Assembly (NCBI RefSeq): GCF_002258315.1
Contig: NZ_NOYD01000029.1
Location: 1-64,000, forward strand
Reading direction: 5' to 3'
Length of the DNA: 64,000 nt
From: Rhodococcus sp. 06-462-5
GTDB lineage: Bacteria > Actinomycetota > Actinomycetes > Mycobacteriales > Mycobacteriaceae
In this document: positions 1 to 8,149 of the stretch, in pieces
How the letters are laid out: each line of letters opens with the position of its first letter
How positions within the stretch are numbered: the first letter of the stretch is position 1
The notes under the pieces: model-generated
The model's input: the letters and a program-made list of their open reading frames with translations, nothing else
Told to the model about the DNA's origin: nothing
The model's database searches: none
Translations under genes and position numbers: made by a program

Positions 1-71
1 TCGGACACCTCAGGGGCGGGCGGCACCGTCTCGATGCCGTCCACCCCTGATCCGCCGTCCCCCGAAAGCAT
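1..71 (-). CDS. Possible N-terminal fragment of an unidentified protein, cut by the window edge
   Basis: Reading leftwards from an ATG at 71 gives an open frame of 23 residues (MLSGDGGSGVDGIETVPPAP, then EVS) that runs off the left edge. The only positive support is a TAGATT hexamer ending 6 nt before the ATG, the spacing seen at many leaderless genes elsewhere in this window. The Gly/Pro-rich start matches nothing I recognise. It could equally be chance, because the frame is too short for codon statistics. Sequence to the left of the window would settle it. Confidence 0.35.
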   Translation of the reverse strand, partial: MLSGDGGSGVDGIETVPPAPEVS

Positions 72-396
72 GAACAGAATCTACCGCGACCCACCGACAA
101 ACTTTCGAACAGAAGTTCCCAGGACTCAGGGGTCGCACGATGCATTGACGGTCACGGTTCCGAGTGTCGTGTTATGGCGTGGATAACCGAGCCTCGAAAT
201 TGTGACATTGTCGGTTTTGCGTAACGCCGAGTCGCGCTGTCGCTGGTCACGGCGTTCAATAGCGGGCAAGGCAGACGTAACGACCACAGCAGCGTTGCTT
301 GTTCGGCGACAGACGCGACTGCATTGCAGCACCTCCGGAGCTCGATTCCGAGCCGGTGTCCGTTGGCTGAGTGTTGACCCAGTGGGGATGATCGAC
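72..396. other. Non-coding stretch before the first complete gene
   Basis: About 325 bases with no gene I can support. Open frames here on either strand are short or have implausible composition (Arg- and Ser-rich). It presumably holds the promoter of the left-edge gene (TAGATT at 78-83 on the minus strand) and that of the hypothetical gene starting at 397. I see no riboswitch, repeat or terminator. Confidence 0.5.
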
Positions 397-951
397 ATGA
401 ACGACGCTTTTCGCTTCGCCGCTTCGTGCAGTTCACCGAGGGAACTGATCGCCCGACTTCAATTCGGAATGACGGAGTTGTGGCCCGAGGACACAGCAAT
501 ACCCGTCCGCTGGCACTGCATGGCAGACCTGATCGATTCGGAGCGAGGATTGCTCGTCGAATTGGATGGAGCAGTGTCCAAACCGGTTGTGGATGCGCTC
601 GCCGCCACAGCTGAATTGTGCAGACAATCGGCTTCCGAGCCTGTTCCCCAGTCGGATTGGAGGTTGCTCCGTCGCGCCTTGGAGTGGCTGGAGTGCAGTG
701 GTTCGGAAGTAGACCGTGCTCTGCTTGCCGTGGGAGACGAAGTGGCACTGGTCGGTCTCGACAGCGAGGACGAGGATCTTTCCGTCGCGACCTGGTTGTG
801 CATCGAAGCACTCGATCGGTTTGCCGCCACCGAAGACGCGCTCGGCTATTGGGTGCACCGCTTGGATGTGCACGAGTCGAAACTTGCTCAGCAGCCCACG
901 GATTCGGACCGCCGCGGCAGCGAAACTTCCGCCTTGCCGATGGCCGTCTGA
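397..951 (+). CDS. Hypothetical protein, 184 aa
   Basis: I do not recognise this protein. It is acidic and soluble-looking, with no signal peptide or membrane segment, and reads as mostly helical (for example ELIARLQFGM and WRLLRRALEWLE). Start choice: ATG 397 has a GGGGA about 8 nt upstream; an in-frame ATG at 388 lacks one. Frames extending further upstream have Arg/Ser-rich composition unlike the rest and are probably not translated. It is convergent with the APH-type gene that follows, with 38 nt between their stops. Both look like accessory genes rather than part of the conserved block further right. Confidence 0.6.
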   Translation: MNDAFRFAASCSSPRELIARLQFGMTELWPEDTAIPVRWHCMADLIDSERGLLVELDGAVSKPVVDALAATAELCRQSASEPVPQSDWRLLRRALEWLECSGSEVDRALLAVGDEVALVGLDSEDEDLSVATWLCIEALDRFAATEDALGYWVHRLDVHESKLAQQPTDSDRRGSETSALPMAV

Positions 952-989
952 GTCGGTACGGCTCTTGCTGTTCGCTGGGAGCCGGTGGC

Positions 990-1604
990 TCAGCCGGTCG
1001 TGGAAGCAATGGGTCGTCGGCACCTGACTCGTCGGAAGTATTCCCTGTCGCATCGATCGGTATCCGGCGTCCACCCTCCGTCGAAGAAGTTGTCGTCACT
1101 GCAGAGAGGTGCGAATCGATAGGCGAAATAGGCCAGGTCGTCGATGCGTCGGCCCGGTCCGGCTTCGTCGAAATCTATCAAGGCGACGGCAGTGGAACCC
1201 TCGAAGACGATGTTGTACGGGGCTGCGTCCCAGTGGCAGATCACCTCGGGTTCGATGCCGTCGGGCAGGTGTATGGCGTGACCGTCGGGCAATCGCAGAC
1301 CGACGGTGAGGTCGTGCAGCCGACGCAAGATTCGGGTAGCGCTTTCCAGCGCTTCGATGGTGCGAATGTCGGCAGGAATCGGATAGTTGCCGACAATTCC
1401 ATGCCGGTACGTGAGTATTTCTCGACCCTTGTCGTCTACTCCCAAGAATCGCGGAGCGTATTGGAAACCTCTGCGCTCCAGATGGTTCAGTAGAACGTGC
1501 ACCGCGGCCGAGTGGTCACCCGTTGTTCGACGCACCGTCTCGCCGACCCGATGCACGACGGTCCTGTTCCCTCCGGGCAACGGGATCTCCGTCTCGTCGT
1601 TCAT
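990..1604 (-). CDS. APH-type phosphotransferase-like protein with a short C-terminus
   Basis: This 204-aa protein resembles aminoglycoside/choline-kinase-like (APH) phosphotransferases. The catalytic loop reads CHWDAAPYNIVF (Asp and Asn in the HxDxxxxN layout) and is followed by the metal-binding IDFDEAGPG. An N-terminal lobe precedes these. Family members usually continue for 60 or more residues after the second motif; here it ends in an Arg-rich stretch (RRVRCRRPIASTTG). I looked for a continuation in the other two frames and saw no convincing family sequence, so the tail looks eroded or replaced. Substrate unknown. It is transcribed away from the sulfur operon, whose promoter lies in the shared upstream region. 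Confidence 0.7.
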   Translation of the reverse strand: MNDETEIPLPGGNRTVVHRVGETVRRTTGDHSAAVHVLLNHLERRGFQYAPRFLGVDDKGREILTYRHGIVGNYPIPADIRTIEALESATRILRRLHDLTVGLRLPDGHAIHLPDGIEPEVICHWDAAPYNIVFEGSTAVALIDFDEAGPGRRIDDLAYFAYRFAPLCSDDNFFDGGWTPDTDRCDREYFRRVRCRRPIASTTG

Positions 1605-1643
1605 GCTTCTACGGTCTCACGTGCTGGGGAATTCCTACCCCGG

Positions 1644-1673
1644 TTGGCAACTGCGCCGGCCCTCTCGTAGTAT
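1644..1673 (+). promoter_or_regulatory. Promoter of the riboswitch-controlled ABC/monooxygenase operon
   Basis: A -35 box TTGGCA (1644-1649) is separated by 18 bases from a -10 box TAGTAT (1668-1673). Transcription would start near 1680, a few bases before the riboswitch. Placement just ahead of a leader RNA with no gene in between supports this as the operon promoter. Confidence 0.65.
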
Positions 1674-1686
1674 CGAGAACGTAGGA

Positions 1687-1775
1687 CCATCCAGAGCGAC
1701 CGAGAGACCTGGCTCTATGACGTCGCAGCAACCCCCCGACTCGTCGGGTGAGGGTGCTACCGCCGGGACCGATGG
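1687..1775 (+). promoter_or_regulatory. SAM-I-type (S-box clan) riboswitch
   Basis: P1 is closed by CCATC (1687-1691) and GATGG (1771-1775). Between them are the hallmarks of the SAM-I core: AGAGCGACCGAGAGACC, the kink-turn-like TATGACGTCGCAGCAACC, a P3 stem built from CCCGAC/GTCGGG, and the GGTGCTACC J3/4-P4 segment. The element senses S-adenosylmethionine and normally lowers expression when SAM is plentiful. P4 looks short, so the SAM-I/IV variant class is an alternative. The 3' strand of P1 touches the GGAGGA ribosome site of the leader peptide (1774-1779), which suggests control of translation initiation. Confidence 0.85.
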
Positions 1776-1785
1776 AGGAATGTAC

Positions 1786-1878
1786 GTGAACACCCGAGTC
1801 GCCTCAGGTTTCGTCGACGGATGCCGTCGGATTCATGTCGATCTGTGCCGTCTGAACGGTTCGACCTGTCGTAGCTGA
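1786..1878 (+). CDS. Leader peptide of the HVDLCR...CR type (cysteine-responsive attenuation candidate)
   Basis: A 30-residue peptide from GTG 1786 to TGA 1878; its centre reads CRRIHVDLCRL and it ends STCRS. An arginine-rich stretch, HVDL, Arg and a terminal Cys-Arg are features of short actinobacterial leader peptides found ahead of sulfur assimilation and transport operons, where ribosome stalling at Cys codons is thought to set downstream expression. GTG 1786 is chosen because GGAGGA (1774-1779) lies 6 nt upstream; the in-frame ATG at 1780 directly abuts that site. Three Cys codons occur, one near the end. It lies between the SAM riboswitch and the transporter genes, so two sulfur signals appear stacked on one mRNA. 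Confidence 0.75.
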   Translation: MNTRVASGFVDGCRRIHVDLCRLNGSTCRS

Positions 1879-1919
1879 CATTTCGGCACCGTACTTTTCG
1901 ACACCACACCTCATCATCT

Positions 1920-1970
1920 GCACGAACTCCTTCCTGGGCACACATGGCTCGGACGCGGGAGTTCTCGTGC
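1920..1970 (+). terminator. Possible attenuator hairpin between leader peptide and operon
   Basis: GCACGAACTCC (1920-1930) can pair with GGGAGTTCTCGTGC (1957-1970), leaving a two-base bulge and a loop of about 26 nt. It sits 40 nt after the leader-peptide stop and 28 nt before the first structural gene, where an attenuator or a translation-blocking stem would be expected. There is no T tract, so it may act through translation or Rho rather than as an intrinsic terminator. This is inference from position and complementarity only. Confidence 0.4.
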
Positions 1971-1997
1971 GATCGACCAGATACCGGAGACACCCAC

Positions 1998-3611
1998 GTG
2001 TCCACTCGCCCTGTTCTTTTGGTGGCCGGAGTAATCGCCGCCACCGCCACACTGCTCGCCGGGTGCGCAGGGAGCGCCTCCACCTCGGCTGCCGACGCCG
2101 GACCACCGCAGTCCGGAGGGACGCTGCGCTACGGTCTGTCCGGCGCTCCCACCTGCTCCGACCCGGCACAGTCCGGTACCAATCAGACGATCTACGTCAC
2201 CCGCCAGGTGGTCGACTCACTCACCGATCAGAATCCGGAGACCGGCGAGATCGAGCCATGGCTGGCCGAGAGCTGGGAAGTGAGTCCGGACGCAAGGTCG
2301 TTCACCTTCCAGCTGAAAGACGGTGTGACGTTCAGTGACGGCACCCCGCTCGATGCCGCTGCCGTCAAGGACAATTTCGACGCCATCACCGGCACTCTCG
2401 GTGCCGCCAAGGCGCCGCTGGCCGCCAGTTACCTGACCGGATATCAAGGTGCCACGGTCGTCGATCCGCTCACGGTCCGCATCGACTTCGCGGCACCGAA
2501 TGCGCAGTTCCTGCAGGCGAGTTCGACGCCTCAGCTCGGAATTCAATCCGTCGCGACCTCGGCCCAGTCGGCCGAGTCGCGGTGCTTGGGTACCAACATC
2601 GGATCGGGACCGTTCACCTACGCGGACTACCAACAGGACCGCTCCGTCACCTTGGCCAAGCGAACCGGATACAACTGGGGCTCTGCGGTATTCGGTCACG
2701 AGGGCGAGGCGTACCTGGACCGCATCGAATTCACCATCGTGCCCGAGTCGGGTGTACGTACCGGCAGTTTGTCCTCCGACCAGCTCGACGCGGTCAGTGA
2801 CGCGTTACCGCAGGACGCGCCGCAGATCGAGGCGACCGGTGGCCGGATCCTGGCGACGTCCAACCCCGGCGTTCCGTTCGGCATTCAGCCCAACGTCACT
2901 CGCGGAGCGCTGCAGGACCCCGCCGTCCGAACGGCCCTGGTGCCGGCGATCAACCGTCAGGAACTCGTCGACACAGTTCTCGGACCTGACTTCCGAACGG
3001 CGACAAGCACGTTGGCCAGTGCCACCCCGGGGTACGTCGAACTCGCCGACGTCACCTACGATCCCGAGAAGTCGAAGTCGCTCCTCGACGCAGCGGGTTG
3101 GGCTCCCGGAGCCGACGGGATCCGCGAAAAAGACGGGCAGAAGCTGAGTTTCAAGGTCATGTACTCGGCCGTGTTCGCCGGCAACCAGGCGATTCTGGAG
3201 CTGACCCAGCAGCAATTGCGCGCGGTTGGTGCCGACCTACAGCTCGAGCTGGTCTCCAATTCGGAGGCGACGGCGCGGCAGGGCACCAAGGACTACGACT
3301 CCACGTACTACAACAGCACTCGCGCCGACGGGGATATTCTGCGTACCTCGTTTGCCGTGGACGGGCGGAACCTGAACGCGCGCGGCCCGATTCCGGATCT
3401 GGATGCATCGTTGTCCGAGCAGCTCTCGACCACCGACGTGGCCGAGCGCAACGAGATCCTCGCAACCGCGCAGCAGCAGGTGCTCGACAACGGTTTGTGG
3501 ATTCCCACGATCGAGCTCTCGCAGGCCGTCGGCGCGGCGTCGAAAGTACAGGATCTGAAGTTCGAGGCCTCCGCTCGCCTGCAGTTCTTCGACACCTGGC
3601 TGAGCGGGTAG
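1998..3611 (+). CDS. ABC importer substrate-binding lipoprotein, peptide/nickel type (SBP family 5)
   Basis: A 537-aa extracytoplasmic solute-binding protein. From GTG 1998 the N-terminus has Arg at position 4, a hydrophobic stretch, and a lipobox LAGC with Cys23 as lipidation site; GGAG lies about 9 nt upstream. The mature part has the family-5 pattern: GGTLRYGLSGAPTCSDP at the start of the mature domain, TRQVVDSLTD, WEVSPDARSFTFQLKDGVTF and a C-terminal NNGLWIPTIEL-like region. Family members bind oligopeptides, nickel chelates or other small molecules. It is the first gene of the riboswitch-controlled operon and is followed by two permeases and a fused ATPase. The operon's oxygenases and SAM/Cys control suggest an organosulfur ligand; that is inference. 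Confidence 0.9.
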   Translation: MSTRPVLLVAGVIAATATLLAGCAGSASTSAADAGPPQSGGTLRYGLSGAPTCSDPAQSGTNQTIYVTRQVVDSLTDQNPETGEIEPWLAESWEVSPDARSFTFQLKDGVTFSDGTPLDAAAVKDNFDAITGTLGAAKAPLAASYLTGYQGATVVDPLTVRIDFAAPNAQFLQASSTPQLGIQSVATSAQSAESRCLGTNIGSGPFTYADYQQDRSVTLAKRTGYNWGSAVFGHEGEAYLDRIEFTIVPESGVRTGSLSSDQLDAVSDALPQDAPQIEATGGRILATSNPGVPFGIQPNVTRGALQDPAVRTALVPAINRQELVDTVLGPDFRTATSTLASATPGYVELADVTYDPEKSKSLLDAAGWAPGADGIREKDGQKLSFKVMYSAVFAGNQAILELTQQQLRAVGADLQLELVSNSEATARQGTKDYDSTYYNSTRADGDILRTSFAVDGRNLNARGPIPDLDASLSEQLSTTDVAERNEILATAQQQVLDNGLWIPTIELSQAVGAASKVQDLKFEASARLQFFDTWLSG

Positions 3612-3618
3612 TAGCGCC

Positions 3619-4599
3619 GTGACCCGCTACATCGGACAGCGAGTACTGCAGGCACTGGCAGTGCTGTGGGCTGCGTTCACCATCTCGTTCATCGTGCTCT
3701 TCCTCCTTCCGTCGGACCCGGTCAGTCTTGCCGTGGACTCGGCCGGATCGGGCACCCCGGCGGACGCTGCGGCCATCGCCGAACTGCAGGCTCGCTACGG
3801 CCTGGATCAGCCGGTGCTGGTGCAGTATTGGCATTCACTGGTCGGGGCCGTGCAGGGCGACTTCGGATTGTCCATTGCCACCGGCCAGTCGGTGACGACG
3901 GCCATTCTCGACGCGGTGCCCAGCACACTCGGTTTGGCGGCCACTGCCCTGGTGCTGGCGGTCGTGTTCGGATCCGCGGTGGCCTACGCCGCCACGTACA
4001 CCCAGATCGCATGGCTGAAGAACCTGTTGCTCGCACTCCCACCGCTCGGGGTGGCGGTGCCGACGTTCTGGGTAGGACTGCTGCTGCTGCAACTGTTCTC
4101 GTTCCGACTGCGCTGGTTCCCCGCATTCGGCGACGCAGGCGCAGCGTCGTTGGTGCTGCCTGCGGTGACACTGGCATTGCCGACCGGTGCTGTCGTCGCT
4201 CAGGTCCTGGCTACCAGCATGGCCACCACGTGGAAGCAACCGTTTGTGGATGTGGCCCGCGCCAAGGGGGTCTCACGCCTCCGGGTGCAGACTCGACACG
4301 TTCTGCGACTGTCTTCGATCCCTGCCTTCACGATTGCCGGGGTGCTGGTGGGCACCCTGCTGGCCGGATCGGTGGTGGTCGAGACGGTGTTCTCCCGCGC
4401 CGGAGTCGGACGGTTGACCCAGACATCGGTCCTGGCCCAGGACATTCCGGTGGTGCAGGGCATCGTCGTTCTGACCTCGCTGGTCTTCGTCCTGGTCAAT
4501 CTCGCAGTCGACCTGCTCTATCCGCTGATCGATCCGCGCATCGTGCGCGAATACCGGCCCGCGCGGGCCAGTGCAGAACCGGAGAAAGCTCATGTCTGA
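3619..4599 (+). CDS. ABC importer permease, DppB type
   Basis: A 326-aa inner-membrane permease of the dipeptide/oligopeptide/nickel group (DppB/OppB-like). It begins MTRYIGQRVLQALAVLWAA, the usual start of this family, followed by the periplasmic loop, about six membrane segments, and an EAA-type coupling loop near ARAKGVSRLRVQTRHVLR. GTG start 7 nt after the binding-protein stop. It ends inside the start of the next permease (8-base overlap), so the two are translationally linked. Confidence 0.9.
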   Translation: MTRYIGQRVLQALAVLWAAFTISFIVLFLLPSDPVSLAVDSAGSGTPADAAAIAELQARYGLDQPVLVQYWHSLVGAVQGDFGLSIATGQSVTTAILDAVPSTLGLAATALVLAVVFGSAVAYAATYTQIAWLKNLLLALPPLGVAVPTFWVGLLLLQLFSFRLRWFPAFGDAGAASLVLPAVTLALPTGAVVAQVLATSMATTWKQPFVDVARAKGVSRLRVQTRHVLRLSSIPAFTIAGVLVGTLLAGSVVVETVFSRAGVGRLTQTSVLAQDIPVVQGIVVLTSLVFVLVNLAVDLLYPLIDPRIVREYRPARASAEPEKAHV

Positions 4600-5485
4600 C
4601 ATATTGATTCGTGAACCTGCCGTTCATTCGGCAATTCCCGCGGCAGGCGAAGACGCACCGGCACCCACGCGGCACCGGGGTCCGCGAGACGTGTTGAAGC
4701 ACATCTGGCTCGCTGGCTCCGTGGTCGTGCTGTTGCTGGCTCTCGGGTTCGCGTTGTTCCCGTCCGTCTTCGCCAGCGGCGACCCGCTGGTCGGTACACC
4801 GGCCGATAAACTCCAGGCACCCAGCGCGTCGCACTGGTTCGGCACCGACAACATCGGCCGTGACGTCTTCACCCGAGTGGTCCATGGTTCCGGACTGTCT
4901 CTGACGGCAACGCTGTTGGCTGTCGGTATCGCCCTGGTGGTCGGCTCGATCATCGGTCTGGTTTCGGGTGCCGTCGGCGGAATGGTCGACGCGGTGCTGA
5001 TGCGAATCGTCGATGTGTTGCTGTCGATTCCGACGCTGCTGCTCTCGTTGGCACTGGTGACCGCTCTGGGCTTCGGCACTGTGAACGTCGCTATCGCCGT
5101 CGGTGTCACGCTGATTGCCAACTTCGCCAGAGTGATGCGCTCGGAAGTACTGCGGGTGCGCAGATCCCTGTACGTCGAAGCGGCCTACGCCTCGGGTGTG
5201 AGGTGGTTCGATGTGTTCCGCAGGCACATCCTCAGAAACTCGTACGGCCCCGTGATTGCCCTCGCTGCAGTCGAATTCGGTATGGCAGTTCTCGCGGTAT
5301 CGGCGCTGAGCTTCCTCGGTTTCGGCGCTGCTCCGCCCACCCCGGAGTGGGGATCGCTGATCTCCGAGGGCCGCAACTTCCTGGCCACCGCCTGGTGGAT
5401 GACAACATTGCCGGGATTGGTGATCGTGGCCGTCGTCGTGTCCGCGCACCGCCTCGGGCATGCACTCGAAAGGCGATCACAATGA
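4592..5485 (+). CDS. ABC importer permease, DppC type
   Basis: A 297-aa DppC/OppC-like permease. A cytoplasmic N-terminal tail precedes the first membrane helix (IWLAGSVVVLLLALGFALF). The family landmarks HWFGTDNIGRDVFTRVVHG and the EAA loop VEAAYASGVRWFDVFRRHI are present. ATG 4592 is preferred over an in-frame ATG at 4571, because GGAG lies at suitable spacing and the gene then overlaps the upstream stop by 8 bases. It pairs with the DppB-type subunit to form the transport channel. Its own stop overlaps the ATPase start (ATGA). Confidence 0.9.
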   Translation: MSDILIREPAVHSAIPAAGEDAPAPTRHRGPRDVLKHIWLAGSVVVLLLALGFALFPSVFASGDPLVGTPADKLQAPSASHWFGTDNIGRDVFTRVVHGSGLSLTATLLAVGIALVVGSIIGLVSGAVGGMVDAVLMRIVDVLLSIPTLLLSLALVTALGFGTVNVAIAVGVTLIANFARVMRSEVLRVRRSLYVEAAYASGVRWFDVFRRHILRNSYGPVIALAAVEFGMAVLAVSALSFLGFGAAPPTPEWGSLISEGRNFLATAWWMTTLPGLVIVAVVVSAHRLGHALERRSQ

Positions 5486-7080
5486 GCCCCATTCTCGAAG
5501 TAGAGAATCTGCACGTGAACTACGGTGAGACGACCGCCGTCTCCGGCGTCGGGTTCACAGTCGACCGCGGTGAAGTGGTGGCCGTGGTCGGTGAATCGGG
5601 CTCCGGAAAGTCGACGACTGCGCACGCCCTCATCGGTCTGCTCTCGGGTTCCGGACGCATCGTGGGCGGATCGGTGACGTTCGACGGGCAACGGCTCGAT
5701 ACGGCGTCGGACAAGACGCTGAACCGGTTGCGCGGCCGCCACATCGGGCTCGTCCCTCAGGATCCGACCACCTCGCTGAACCCGGTGGTTCGCGTCGGCG
5801 ACCAGGTTGCCGAGGTGCTGCGGGTGCACGGTCTGGCCGATCGACGCTCCGCGACGATCGAGGCGATTCGCATCCTCACCGAAGCCGGTCTGGACAACCC
5901 CGAAGTGCGGGCGCGGCAGTATCCGCAGGACCTGTCCGGTGGGCAGCGTCAGCGCGTACTGATCGGAATCGCTCTCGCGTGCCGCCCGGATCTGGTGATC
6001 GCCGACGAGCCGACCAGTGCCCTCGACGTCACTGTGCAGCGTCGAATCCTCGACCATCTCGACACCCGAATCGCCGAGACCGGTGCCGCTGTCTTGTTGA
6101 TCACCCACGACTTGGGCGTGGCTGCGGACAGAGCCGATCGCCTGATCGTCATGAGCGCAGGACGGATCGTCGAATCCGGTCCCACCGCAGAGGTACTGGC
6201 GAACCCGACGCACGCGTACACACGTCAGCTGTTGGCCGCGGCACCGTCGCTGAATACGACCGTGCGACCCGCGCACACCACGGCGGCCGAGCCGATCCTG
6301 ACGGTCGCCGACGTCTCGAAGCGGTTCACCATAGGCCGCGGCGTTCACCTCGATGCGGTCAGAAAAGCCACGTTGACCGTCGAACGTGGGCGGACGGTCT
6401 CCCTCGTCGGCGAGTCCGGGTCGGGCAAGTCCACGTTGGCGCGCATCGCGATCGGTCTCGAGACCGCGTCGTCGGGTTCGGTCACTTTCGACGGCAGGGA
6501 CATCACCGGTCTGCGTGGCAAGGCCAGGCGTGAACTGCGGCGGCGTGTTCAGATCGTCTATCAGAACCCGTACGCCTCACTGAACCCGAAGCTGCGCGTC
6601 GGCGAGATCGTGCGAGAACCGTTGGATGCGTTCAAGATCGGTTCCTCGAGTGAGCGTTCCGAGCGCGCCAGGACGCTTCTCGATCAGGTAGCACTCACCA
6701 GCGACTACCTGGCCCGCCGGCCGGCCGAGCTCTCCGGCGGGCAGCGCCAGCGCGTTGCCATTGCCCGAGCGTTGGCTCTCGCACCGGAACTGGTGGTGCT
6801 CGACGAGCCGGTCTCGGCCCTCGACGTATCGGTGCAGGCGCAGATTCTGACGCTGCTGGGCGACCTGCAGTCCGAGCTGGGTCTGAGCTACCTCTTGATC
6901 TCGCACGATCTGGCCGTCGTTCGTCAGATCAGTGACACCGTGGCCGTCATGCAATCCGGCGTCATCGTGGAATACGGCGACACCGCAACACTGTTCGACA
7001 ATCCGCAGCAGGACTACACCCGCGAGCTACTCGGGGCCATTCCCGGAAGCACGCACGAGAAAGCGAGCACCAGTGTCTGA
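5482..7080 (+). CDS. Fused double ABC ATPase, DppD-DppF type
   Basis: A 532-aa protein carrying two nucleotide-binding domains in one chain, energising the preceding importer. Domain 1 (about residues 4-250) has Walker A GESGSGKST, signature LSGGQRQR and Walker B VIADEPTSALD. Domain 2 (about 270-525) repeats GESGSGKST, LSGGQRQR and VVLDEPVSALD. A conserved peptide-transporter tail (HAYTRQLLAA, QDYTRELLGA) closes each half. In many bacteria these are two proteins; the fused form is common in actinobacteria. It starts at ATG 5482 overlapping the permease stop and ends overlapping the monooxygenase start. Confidence 0.92.
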   Translation: MSPILEVENLHVNYGETTAVSGVGFTVDRGEVVAVVGESGSGKSTTAHALIGLLSGSGRIVGGSVTFDGQRLDTASDKTLNRLRGRHIGLVPQDPTTSLNPVVRVGDQVAEVLRVHGLADRRSATIEAIRILTEAGLDNPEVRARQYPQDLSGGQRQRVLIGIALACRPDLVIADEPTSALDVTVQRRILDHLDTRIAETGAAVLLITHDLGVAADRADRLIVMSAGRIVESGPTAEVLANPTHAYTRQLLAAAPSLNTTVRPAHTTAAEPILTVADVSKRFTIGRGVHLDAVRKATLTVERGRTVSLVGESGSGKSTLARIAIGLETASSGSVTFDGRDITGLRGKARRELRRRVQIVYQNPYASLNPKLRVGEIVREPLDAFKIGSSSERSERARTLLDQVALTSDYLARRPAELSGGQRQRVAIARALALAPELVVLDEPVSALDVSVQAQILTLLGDLQSELGLSYLLISHDLAVVRQISDTVAVMQSGVIVEYGDTATLFDNPQQDYTRELLGAIPGSTHEKASTSV

Positions 7081-8149
7081 CAAGCTGTTTCTGACCGCGA
7101 TCGAGCTGAGAGGCACCGGCGCACATCCTCAGGCCTGGCGTCGTCCCGATTCTCGCGTCGAAGAGGTGTTCACAGCCGGGTTCTGGATCGACCAGCTCCG
7201 GACTGCAGACCGAGCGGGTATCGATCTTGCGTTCCTGGGCGATTCGTTCGCCAGTCGGACGCTCGAGGCCGCAGCAATCGCGGCTCGGGCCGCCGCCCGC
7301 ACCGACAACATCGGGCTGGTACCCACGATCACCGTCACGCACACCGAGCCGTTCCATATCTCGAAGCAGATCGCGAGCCTCGATTTCGCGTCCCACGGCC
7401 GGGCCGGTTGGCAGGTCGAGGTGAGTCCGGGAGCCGAGCAGGCAGCGCTGTTCGGCCGGAAAGCGGAGCAGGACAACGGCAGCCTGTGGCGCGAAGCGGA
7501 CGAGGCAATCGAAGTCGTCACCAGGCTCTGGGACAGCTGGGAGGACGACGCGGAGATCCGCGATGTCGAATCGGGACGGTTCATCGACCGAGACAAGCTG
7601 CACTACATCGACTTCGAGGGTGAGAACTTCTCGGTCAAGGGTCCGTCGATCACTCCGAGATCTCCGCAGGGGCAGCCACTCGTCGTGATTCGCGGCGACT
7701 CCGAGGAATCCGTATCGGTGGCCGCCGCGCGTGCCGACATCGTCCGCATCGTCGCCGACACGGTCGAGGATGCGGCAACGACCGCCGCCCGTATTCGACG
7801 CGCCGTCGTCGCGGAAGGCCGTGACCCGGCCGACGTGTTCGTCCTGCTGGACGTGGAGGCCTTGGTATCCGATTCTGCCGCTGAAGAACTCGCTCAGCTC
7901 GACAACTGGGCGGGGCACGTCAGAGCCGCCGAGAGTGTGTCGCATATCGGCGACCTGGCAGGCCTTCATCTCCTGCTCGGTTCGATCGAAGCAGCCGGCC
8001 TGGACGGAGTCACCCTGGTACCGCTCGCGTTGCCGTCAGGAGTAGAGGCACTACCGGCCACGGACACCCGCAGTGGATCGACTCTGCGTGATCGTCTCGG
8101 CCTGTCGCGTCCGGTCAATCGCTACGCACTCGAAGGGAAGAGCCTGTGA
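7073..8149 (+). CDS. Luciferase-like FMN-dependent oxidoreductase (first of operon)
   Basis: A 358-aa member of the bacterial luciferase-like monooxygenase (LLM) superfamily, a TIM barrel that uses reduced flavin. Visible family features: FLTAIELRGTGAHPQAWR at the N-terminus, IDLAFLGDSF, the VPTITVTHTEPFHISKQIAS strand-loop, SHGRAGWQVEVSPG, and a later TPRSPQGQPLVV-type segment. GTG 7073 overlaps the ATPase stop. It has the shorter architecture and pairs with the 451-aa monooxygenase immediately downstream. Members oxidise alkanesulfonates, sulfides, sulfones, nitrilotriacetate or related compounds. Substrate unknown; the SAM/Cys control region suggests desulfurisation. Confidence 0.82.
   Translation: MSDKLFLTAIELRGTGAHPQAWRRPDSRVEEVFTAGFWIDQLRTADRAGIDLAFLGDSFASRTLEAAAIAARAAARTDNIGLVPTITVTHTEPFHISKQIASLDFASHGRAGWQVEVSPGAEQAALFGRKAEQDNGSLWREADEAIEVVTRLWDSWEDDAEIRDVESGRFIDRDKLHYIDFEGENFSVKGPSITPRSPQGQPLVVIRGDSEESVSVAAARADIVRIVADTVEDAATTAARIRRAVVAEGRDPADVFVLLDVEALVSDSAAEELAQLDNWAGHVRAAESVSHIGDLAGLHLLLGSIEAAGLDGVTLVPLALPSGVEALPATDTRSGSTLRDRLGLSRPVNRYALEGKSL

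Noticed and set aside
152-1099. A 315-codon minus-strand frame over the first hypothetical gene
   Set aside because: Extreme Arg/Pro/Ser composition; it runs opposite the more protein-like plus-strand gene at 397-951 and overlaps the APH-type gene's C-terminus.
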